Part shown: piece by piece, positions 1 to 5,510 of the stretch
Layout: each line of letters opens with the position of its first letter
Numbering within the stretch: the stretch's first letter is position 1
Source of the DNA: an uncultured Actinomycetospora sp.
Lineage (GTDB): Bacteria > Actinomycetota > Actinomycetes > Mycobacteriales > Pseudonocardiaceae
Reading direction: 5' to 3'
Length of the DNA: 6,544 nucleotides
NCBI GenBank assembly: GCA_902805495.1
Contig: CADCTH010000596.1
Coordinates: forward strand, 1 to 6,544
Translations under genes and position numbers: made by a program
Notes under the pieces: model-generated
Told to the model about the DNA's origin: nothing
Databases searched by the model: none
What the model saw: the letters and a program-made list of their open reading frames with translations, nothing else

Positions 1-2304
1 ATCGAGGGCGAGGACGCGATCCGCCTCGACAACGTCGAGGTGCTCGACTACCGCCACACCTACGACATCCGCACCGCGACGGTGGGGCGCGAGTTCCGCT
101 TCCGCGACCGCCGGGGCCGCGAGACGACGCTGCGCAGCCGCCGCTTCGTCTCGATGGCCCACAGCCACCAGGCCGCGATGGAGTGGACGCTCACCGCCGA
201 GAACTGGTCGGGCCGGGTCGGGATCGTCACGGCGATCGACGGCCGCGTCGACAACGACATGGTGGCCCGCTACCGCGACCTCGAGGGCCGCCACCTCGAC
301 CCCGTCACCCCGCGGACGTTCGGGCCGGAGATCATCGCGCTCAAGGTCCGCACGCGGCAGTCGAACCTCTACGTCTCCGAGGCCGCCCGCACGCGGGTCT
401 ACCGGGGCCGGGGTCGCGGCTGGGAGCTCGTGCAGCCCGCCCGCACGCTCCACCAGATGAACGACTACGTGCAGCAGGTGCTCGACCTCGACATCACCGA
501 GGGCGAGACCGTCCGGGTCGAGAAGATCGTCGCGTTCTTCACCAGCCACGACAACGCGATCACCGAGACGCTCACCGCCGCCGGCCGGCACGTGGAGCGC
601 TACCCGGACTTCGCCGGCTGCCTCGCCGAGCACGTCGACGCCTGGGACGAGTACTGGTACGTCTGCGACCTCGAGGTGCCCCAGGAGCCGCGGATCCAGC
701 TGCTGCTGCGCTTCCACATGGCGCACGTCCTGCAGGTCTGCTCGCGCCACACGGCGCGCCACGACGCCGGCGTACCGGCCCGCGGGCTCAACGGCGAGGC
801 CTACCGCGGGCACGTGTTCTGGGACGAGCTCTACGTCTACCCGTTCCTCAACTACCGGCTCCCGGAGATCACCCGCGGGCTGCTCATGTACCGCTACCGG
901 CGCCTCGCCGAGGCCCGCGCGGCGGCCGAGGAGGCCGGCTACAAGGGCGCGATGTTCCCGTGGCAGTCGGGCAGCGACGGCACCGAGGAGACGCAGGTCG
1001 TCCACCTCAACCCGCTCTCGGGCCAGTGGGACCCCGACCACTCGCACAACCAGCGCCACGTCAACGCGGCGATCTTCTACAACGTCTGGCAGTACTACCA
1101 GGCCACCGACGACCTCGAGTTCCTGCGCGACTACGGCGCCGAGCTCATGCTCGAGATCGCCCGGTTCTGGGCCTCGATCGCCCACCGCAACCCGAACACG
1201 GGCCGCTGGGAGATCCACGGCGTGATGGGCCCCGACGAGTTCCACGAGCGCTACCCGGGCGCCGACCAGGGCGGGCTGCGCAACAACGCCTACACCAACG
1301 TCATGGTCGCCTGGATCTGCGCGACCGCGCCCAAGGTGCTCGCGCTGCTGCCCAAGAGCCGCCGCCGGGCCCTGCGCAGCCGGCTCGGGATCACCGACGA
1401 CGAGATCGCGCGCTGGTCGGAGATGTGCACGTCGATGGTCGTGCCCACCCACACCGACGACGACGGCCACGCCGTGATCACCCAGTTCGAGGGCTACGAG
1501 GCCCTCGACGAGCTCGACTGGGAGGGCTACCGGGCCAAGCACCGGAACATCCAGCGGATGGACCGCATCCTCAAGGCCGAGGGTGACGACCCCGACCGCT
1601 ACAAGCTCGCCAAGCAGGCCGACGCGGTCATGCTGTTCTTCCTGTTCGGCGACGACGAGCTGCGCGAGATCTTCTCCCGGCTGGGCTACGACGAGATCGC
1701 CGAGGACGCGGAGCTCGCGCGGCGCACCATCGCCTACTACGACCGGCGGACCTCGCACGGCTCGACGCTCTCGCTCGTCGCGCACGCCGCGGTGCTGGCC
1801 GGCATCGACCCCGAGAGCTCCTGGGAGCGCTTCCTCGTCGCCGTCGAGTCCGACATCGGCGACGTGCAGGGCGGCACCACCAAGGAGGGCATCCACATGG
1901 GGGTCATGTCGGGGACCCTCGACCTCCTGCAGCGCGCCTACCTCGGCGCGGGCGCCCGCGACGGCGTGCTCAGCTTCGCCCCGCGGCTGACGCAGCGCCT
2001 CGACGGGCTCGCGCTCTCGCTGGTCTTCCAGGGCACGACGCTGCGCGTGTCGGTGGCCGGCGGCGAGCTGACCGTCGCCGTCCAGTCCGAGGGCTTCAGC
2101 CACCCGGTGCGCATCGGGCTGGGCGCCGAGGTGCGCGAGCTCGGCGCGGGGCAGGAGTGGACCGTCCCGCTCGACCGGGACGGACGCATCGACCGGGTCC
2201 CACCGGCCGGAGGCGCCGGCGGGCACGACCAGGCCCTGGTCCAGGGGCAGGTCCAGGGGCAGGTCCAGGGGCAGGTCCACGACCACGGAGGGAACGGCGC
2301 ATGA
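1..2304 (+). CDS. GH65 family disaccharide phosphorylase (5' end missing)
   Basis: Cytoplasmic-type inverting phosphorylase that would split an alpha-linked glucose disaccharide with phosphate into beta-glucose-1-phosphate and glucose. The frame is open from base 1, so the true start lies upstream; 767 codons are visible. Counting from the first codon, GH65 landmarks appear in order: FWDEL (273-277), FPWQSG (319-324), the substrate-loop region WDPDHSHNQRHVN (343-355), GPDEFHE (410-416, with Glu413 the expected general acid), NNAYTN (428-433), the phosphate-site motif HGST (586-589), and GGTTKEGIH (624-632). These cover the (alpha/alpha)6 barrel; the N-terminal beta-sandwich is partly cut off and a beta-rich C-terminal domain follows. 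The protein ends in a low-complexity VQGQ-repeat tail. Compared with textbook maltose phosphorylases, the loop between GPDEFHE and NNAYTN looks about half a dozen residues longer. The stop overlaps the next gene by 4 bases. Family assignment is firm. Substrate (trehalose, kojibiose, maltose, nigerose) cannot be fixed from motifs alone. Confidence 0.93.
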   Translation: MEGEDAIRLDNVEVLDYRHTYDIRTATVGREFRFRDRRGRETTLRSRRFVSMAHSHQAAMEWTLTAENWSGRVGIVTAIDGRVDNDMVARYRDLEGRHLDPVTPRTFGPEIIALKVRTRQSNLYVSEAARTRVYRGRGRGWELVQPARTLHQMNDYVQQVLDLDITEGETVRVEKIVAFFTSHDNAITETLTAAGRHVERYPDFAGCLAEHVDAWDEYWYVCDLEVPQEPRIQLLLRFHMAHVLQVCSRHTARHDAGVPARGLNGEAYRGHVFWDELYVYPFLNYRLPEITRGLLMYRYRRLAEARAAAEEAGYKGAMFPWQSGSDGTEETQVVHLNPLSGQWDPDHSHNQRHVNAAIFYNVWQYYQATDDLEFLRDYGAELMLEIARFWASIAHRNPNTGRWEIHGVMGPDEFHERYPGADQGGLRNNAYTNVMVAWICATAPKVLALLPKSRRRALRSRLGITDDEIARWSEMCTSMVVPTHTDDDGHAVITQFEGYEALDELDWEGYRAKHRNIQRMDRILKAEGDDPDRYKLAKQADAVMLFFLFGDDELREIFSRLGYDEIAEDAELARRTIAYYDRRTSHGSTLSLVAHAAVLAGIDPESSWERFLVAVESDIGDVQGGTTKEGIHMGVMSGTLDLLQRAYLGAGARDGVLSFAPRLTQRLDGLALSLVFQGTTLRVSVAGGELTVAVQSEGFSHPVRIGLGAEVRELGAGQEWTVPLDRDGRIDRVPPAGGAGGHDQALVQGQVQGQVQGQVHDHGGNGA
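2239..2279 (+). repeat. 12-bp in-frame tandem repeat at the end of the GH65 gene
   Basis: Three perfect copies of GTCCAGGGGCAG begin at 2239, 2251 and 2263, followed by a partial copy GTCCA to 2279. The unit is a multiple of three and lies in frame, so it codes for Val-Gln-Gly-Gln three times and then Val-His. It sits in a Gly/Ala/Gln-rich tail after the last structured-looking domain, just before the ribosome binding site of the next gene. Copy number could change by slippage without breaking the frame. Confidence 0.95.
2287..2292 (+). promoter_or_regulatory. Ribosome binding site for the HAD mutase gene
   Basis: GGAGGG lies 8 bases before the ATG at 2301, inside the last codons of the GH65 gene. 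It fixes the start of the mutase at 2301 and rules out reading its frame from further upstream, where the translation is Arg/Pro/Gly-rich and unlike any HAD protein. Confidence 0.8.
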
Positions 2305-3050
2305 GCGGCTTCACCGGAGCGATCTTCGACGTGGACGGTGTCCTGGTCGACTCCCCGCACGAGGAGGCGTGGCGCGAGTCGCTGCGCGAGCTCATGGAGG
2401 GTCCCTGGGCCGACGTCGCCGGCCAGACCAGCTACGCGCCGGAGAAGTTCACCTCGGCGGTCTACCACGAGCGCATGTCGGGCAAGCCGCGGAAGGCCGG
2501 CGCCACCGCCGCGCTCGAGTACTTCGGCGTGCCCGACATCGACCGCCGCGTGCAGGAGTACGGCGAGCACAAGCAGGAGATGATCATCCGGCTGATCTCG
2601 GAGGGCCGGTTCTCGGCCTACGACGACGCCGTGCGCTTCGTGCTGGCCGTCCGCGACGCGGGCATCCCGGTCGCGGCCGCGTCCTCGTCGAAGAACGCCA
2701 GGATGTTCCTCGAGAAGATCGACCTGACCCGCTTCGGCGGCACCGGCAACCTGCACCAGGTGTTCGACGTGGACGTCTCGGGTCGCGACTTCGCGCAGGG
2801 CAAGCCGCACCCGGAGATCTTCCTGACCGCCGCGAGCGAGCTCGGCGTCGAGCCCTCGGCCGCGTTCGTCGCCGAGGACGCCGTCAACGGCATCCAGGCG
2901 GCGAAGGCCGGCGGGTTCGGTGCCCTCGGGGTCTCCCGGGCCGACGACGTCGACGCGCTCGCCGCCGAGGGGGCCGACGTCGTCGTCACCGACATGGGCG
3001 AGATCGACCTCGCCGCGCTCGGGCGGGGTGAGCTGGTGACGACGTCATGA
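2301..3050 (+). CDS. HAD-superfamily beta-phosphoglucomutase-like protein
   Basis: 249-residue HAD phosphotransferase, expected to convert beta-glucose-1-phosphate from the GH65 enzyme into glucose-6-phosphate through beta-glucose-1,6-bisphosphate. Motif I is DVDGV, with nucleophile Asp10 and acid/base Asp12 as in beta-phosphoglucomutases. Motif II is ASSSKN (Ser128-Ser130 region), motif III is Lys168 in GKPHPE, and motif IV is Glu192-Asp193, the expected Mg2+ ligands. Two cap residues known from Lactococcus beta-PGM seem to have counterparts: His20 in HEEAW and Arg64 in SGKPRK. The distance between them is about 15 residues longer than in the Lactococcus enzyme (His20 to Arg49), so the cap has an insertion, as I recall for mycobacterial beta-PGM-like proteins such as Rv3400. 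The ATG overlaps the GH65 stop (ATGA) and has a strong ribosome binding site. Asp12 and the GH65 neighbour favour a mutase; a sugar-phosphate phosphatase is the alternative. Confidence 0.88.
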   Translation: MSGFTGAIFDVDGVLVDSPHEEAWRESLRELMEGPWADVAGQTSYAPEKFTSAVYHERMSGKPRKAGATAALEYFGVPDIDRRVQEYGEHKQEMIIRLISEGRFSAYDDAVRFVLAVRDAGIPVAAASSSKNARMFLEKIDLTRFGGTGNLHQVFDVDVSGRDFAQGKPHPEIFLTAASELGVEPSAAFVAEDAVNGIQAAKAGGFGALGVSRADDVDALAAEGADVVVTDMGEIDLAALGRGELVTTS

Positions 3051-4024
3051 GCGACCTGACCGTGGGCGTCGACGTCGGCGGCACCAAGATCGCCGCCGGC
3101 GTCGTCGACGAGGACGGCAAGCTGATCGCGTCGACCCGCCGCGAGACGCCCGCCACCGACACGGCGATGGTGCTCGAGGCCATCGGCGACGCCGTGCGCG
3201 AGCTGCAGGTCGCCCACGAGGTCGTGTCCGTCGGCATCGGTGCCGCGGGGTTCGTGGACGCGGGCCGGGCGAAGGTCATGTTCGCGCCCAACCTCGCGTG
3301 GCGCGACGAGGACCTCGGGGGCGAGCTGACGTCGCGGCTCGGGCTCCCGGTGGTGGTCGAGAACGACGCCAACGCGGCGGCCTGGGCCGAGTGGCGCTTC
3401 GGCGCCGGGCGCGACCACGACGACCTCGTGGCCATCACCGTCGGCACCGGCATCGGCGGCGGCCTGGTCACCAACGGCCGGCTGCTGCGCGGCGGGTTCG
3501 GCGTGGCCGCCGAGATCGGCCACGTGACGATGGTGCCCTACGGACGGCGCTGCGGCTGCGGCCTGCGGGGCTGCTGGGAGCAGTACGGCTCCGGCCGGGC
3601 GCTCGTGACCGAGGCCCGGGAGATCGCCCGGCACTCGCCGGCGTTCGCGTCCGGCCTGCTGGCCGCGGCCGGCGGGGACCCGGAGGCGATCACCGGCGAG
3701 ATGGTGACCGCGAACGCGCAGGAGGGCGACGTGGGCGCCCTGCACTGCTTCGACGAGATCGGTCGGTGGATCGGGCTGGGCCTCGCCCAGCTCGCGGCCG
3801 TGCTCGACCCGTCGCTGTTCGTCATCGGCGGCGGGGTGTCCGCCGCCGGCGAGGTGCTGCGCGAGCGGGTGGAGAACGTGTTCCGCGCCAACCTCACGGG
3901 CCGGGGGCACCGGCCCGTGGCGGAGGTGCGGCTCGCGGAGCTGGGTTGGGAATCAGGGATGGTCGGCGCCGCCGATCTCGCCCGTACGAAGTACGACAGC
4001 GCCGTTCCGGGGAGTGACCGATGA
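3047..4024 (+). CDS. glkA: ROK-family glucokinase, GlkA-like
   Basis: 325-residue sugar kinase, expected to phosphorylate glucose to glucose-6-phosphate with ATP. The N-terminal phosphate-binding motif is DVGGTK (residues 9-14). The sugar-binding and catalytic segment is ENDAN with catalytic Asp107, followed by a second nucleotide-binding stretch TVGTGIGGG. The ROK signature is present: EIGH (156-159), then CGCGLRGCWE (169-178), whose three cysteines (169, 171, 176) and His159 form the usual zinc site. The whole sequence reads like Streptomyces GlkA, including GCWEQYGSGRAL and the C-terminal VGAADLAR. It lacks a DNA-binding helix-turn-helix at the N terminus, so it is a kinase and not a ROK repressor. 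The ATG overlaps the mutase stop (ATGA). The nearest Shine-Dalgarno-like run, GGGGTGAG at 3025-3032, is 14 bases away, so translation probably depends on coupling. In this operon it would use the glucose released by phosphorolysis. Confidence 0.92.
   Translation: MSDLTVGVDVGGTKIAAGVVDEDGKLIASTRRETPATDTAMVLEAIGDAVRELQVAHEVVSVGIGAAGFVDAGRAKVMFAPNLAWRDEDLGGELTSRLGLPVVVENDANAAAWAEWRFGAGRDHDDLVAITVGTGIGGGLVTNGRLLRGGFGVAAEIGHVTMVPYGRRCGCGLRGCWEQYGSGRALVTEAREIARHSPAFASGLLAAAGGDPEAITGEMVTANAQEGDVGALHCFDEIGRWIGLGLAQLAAVLDPSLFVIGGGVSAAGEVLRERVENVFRANLTGRGHRPVAEVRLAELGWESGMVGAADLARTKYDSAVPGSDR
4009..4014 (+). promoter_or_regulatory. Ribosome binding site for the sugar porter gene
   Basis: GGGGAG lies 6 bases before the ATG at 4021, within the end of the glucokinase gene. 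It supports the start at 4021, and with it the short Pro/Gly-rich N terminus of the transporter. Confidence 0.65.
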
Positions 4025-5460
4025 CCAGTCCAGGACCCGGGCCGGGTGCGCCCGGCTCACGGGAGAAGACGACCGCCAAGGCGATCCTCATCTCCATCGT
4101 CGCCGCCGTGGGCGGCTTCCTCTTCGGCTTCGACTCGTCCGTCATCAACGGCGCGGTCAGCGCCATCGAGGGCCAGTTCGGGCTCGAGGACAATCCGCTG
4201 CTGTCCGGCTTCGCGGTGGCCGTGGCGCTGCTCGGCTCGGCGGTCGGCGCCTGGTTCGCCGGGCCCGCGGCCGACCGCTACGGACGCGTCCGCGTCATGC
4301 TCATCGCCGCCGCGGCGTTCGCCATCAGCTCGGTGCTCTCCGGCCTGGCGTTCGCGGTGTGGGACCTGATCCTCTGGCGCTTCGTCGCCGGTGTCGGCAT
4401 CGGCATCGCGTCGGTCATCGCGCCGGCCTACATCGCCGAGATCGCGCCCGCGCACATCCGCGGCCGGCTCGCCTCGCTGCAGCAGCTCGCCATCGTGGTG
4501 GGCATCTTCGTCGCCCTGCTCTCGGACTACCTGCTCCAGCTCGGGGCCGGGGGCGCGGCCAACGTGCTCTTCCTGGGCGCCGAGGCCTGGCGCTGGATGT
4601 TCATCGTCGGCGTCATCCCGGCGATCATCTACGCGATCCTCGCCCTGCGGATCCCCGAGTCCCCCCGCTACCTCGTGGCGAAGGGGCAGAACGAGGAGGC
4701 CGCGCGGGTCCTGGCCCAGGTCATGGGCACCACCGTCGACGCCGTCCAGCACAAGATCGGGGAGATCGCCGACAGCCTCCGCCGTGAGGACAAGCCCAGC
4801 CTGCGCGACCTGCGCGGCGACGCCGGCGGTCTGCGCCCGATCGTCTGGATCGGCATCCTGCTGTCGGTCTTCCAGCAGTTCGTCGGCATCAACGTCATCT
4901 TCTACTACTCGACGACGCTGTGGCAGGCCGTCGGCTTCTCCGAGAACGACTCGTTCGTCGCCTCGGTCATCAACTCGCTGGTCAACGTCGTGTCGACGAT
5001 CGTCGCCATCCTGATCGTCGACAAGGTGGGCCGGAAGCCGATGCTGCTCGGGGGCTCGGCCGGCATGGCGGTGACGCTCACGATCATGGCCATCGCGTTC
5101 TCGCAGTCGGTGATCGCACCCGGGGCCGAGGACCCGAGCCTGCCCGGACCCTGGGGCCCGATCGCCCTCGTGGCGGCCAACCTCTACGTCGTGTCGTTCG
5201 CCGTGACGTGGGGCCCGGTCGTCTGGGTGCTGCTCGGCGAGATCTTCCCGAACTGGCTGCGGGCCGCCGCGCTCGCGGTCGCCGCGGCCGCGCAGTGGAT
5301 CGCGAACTTCGTCGTCACCATCACGTTCCCGGTGCTGGCGGACTTCAGCCTGTCGTTCTCCTACGGCCTCTACGCGGCCATGGCCCTGATCTCCTTCTTC
5401 TTCGTCGCCCGGTTCATCCAGGAGACCAAGGGCAAGGAGCTGGAGGACATGATCGGCTGA
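4021..5460 (+). CDS. MFS sugar porter (GlcP-like glucose/disaccharide:H+ symporter)
   Basis: 479-residue inner-membrane transporter of the MFS sugar porter family, the usual family length. Twelve hydrophobic segments can be placed at about 21-43, 61-81, 91-112, 115-137, 152-172, 190-209, 273-297, 312-333, 340-361, 379-404, 412-438 and 446-465, with a hydrophilic central loop at about 210-272. Family motifs are in order: GFDSSVINGA in helix 1, DRYGRVR (85-91), AEIAPAHIRGRL (139-150), PESPRYL (212-218), QQFVGINV (285-292), VDKVGRKP (333-340), WGPVVWV (397-403) and the end motif QETKGKE (467-473). It resembles Streptomyces GlcP glucose permeases, though members of this family also carry xylose, galactose, inositol and some disaccharides. 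The start overlaps the glucokinase stop (ATGA). Co-translation with GH65 and glucokinase suggests import of glucose or of the disaccharide that GH65 cleaves; the sequence does not decide which. Last gene of the operon. Confidence 0.92.
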   Translation: MTSPGPGPGAPGSREKTTAKAILISIVAAVGGFLFGFDSSVINGAVSAIEGQFGLEDNPLLSGFAVAVALLGSAVGAWFAGPAADRYGRVRVMLIAAAAFAISSVLSGLAFAVWDLILWRFVAGVGIGIASVIAPAYIAEIAPAHIRGRLASLQQLAIVVGIFVALLSDYLLQLGAGGAANVLFLGAEAWRWMFIVGVIPAIIYAILALRIPESPRYLVAKGQNEEAARVLAQVMGTTVDAVQHKIGEIADSLRREDKPSLRDLRGDAGGLRPIVWIGILLSVFQQFVGINVIFYYSTTLWQAVGFSENDSFVASVINSLVNVVSTIVAILIVDKVGRKPMLLGGSAGMAVTLTIMAIAFSQSVIAPGAEDPSLPGPWGPIALVAANLYVVSFAVTWGPVVWVLLGEIFPNWLRAAALAVAAAAQWIANFVVTITFPVLADFSLSFSYGLYAAMALISFFFVARFIQETKGKELEDMIG

Positions 5461-5463
5461 TCG

Positions 5464-5478
5464 ACCACACGCGGTGGT
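5464..5478 (+). other. Small stem-loop after the transporter stop
   Basis: ACCAC (5464-5468) can pair with GTGGT (5474-5478) around a 5-base loop, starting 3 bases after the TGA at 5458-5460. Its last base is also the first base of the larger hairpin, so the two compete at that position. On its own the stem is too short to mean much. Confidence 0.3.
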
Positions 5479-5510
5479 GGCGGGGGCGAGCAGTACGCTC
5501 GCCCCCGCCA
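5478..5510 (+). terminator. 14-bp perfect hairpin; candidate terminator overlapping the pimA start
   Basis: TGGCGGGGGCGAGC (5478-5491) and GCTCGCCCCCGCCA (5497-5510) are perfect inverse complements around the loop AGTAC. The stem is GC-rich and begins 17 bases after the transporter stop, a common place for an intrinsic terminator. No T-run follows, which is frequent in actinobacterial terminators but makes the call less certain. The right arm ends on the A of the following ATG. In a transcript reading through, the region where a ribosome binding site would lie is locked in the stem, so it may instead, or also, restrain translation of the mannosyltransferase. Confidence 0.55.

Noticed and set aside
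183..1586. 467-codon plus-strand frame inside the GH65 gene
   Set aside because: Arg/Pro/Ala-rich shadow frame; the GH65 frame carries all conserved motifs across the same bases.
2618..3910. 430-codon minus-strand open frame opposite the mutase and glucokinase
   Set aside because: Low-complexity Ala/Arg/Gly/His composition, spans two firmly identified genes on the other strand, no ribosome binding site logic or family motif.
3983..3995. Short inverted repeat CGTAC-GAA-GTACG near the end of the glucokinase gene
   Set aside because: Five-bp stem inside a conserved coding stretch (LARTKYD); too short to call an operator or terminator.
4041..4056. GCCGGG/CCCGGC hairpin with a 4-base loop in the first codons of the transporter
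   Set aside because: Six-bp GC stems arise often at this base composition and it encodes the Pro/Gly N terminus; no other sign of regulation.
5461..5509. Promoter for the mannosyltransferase in the intergenic gap
   Set aside because: Only a lone TAnnnT match inside the hairpin; no -35-like element at suitable spacing, so not listed as a feature.
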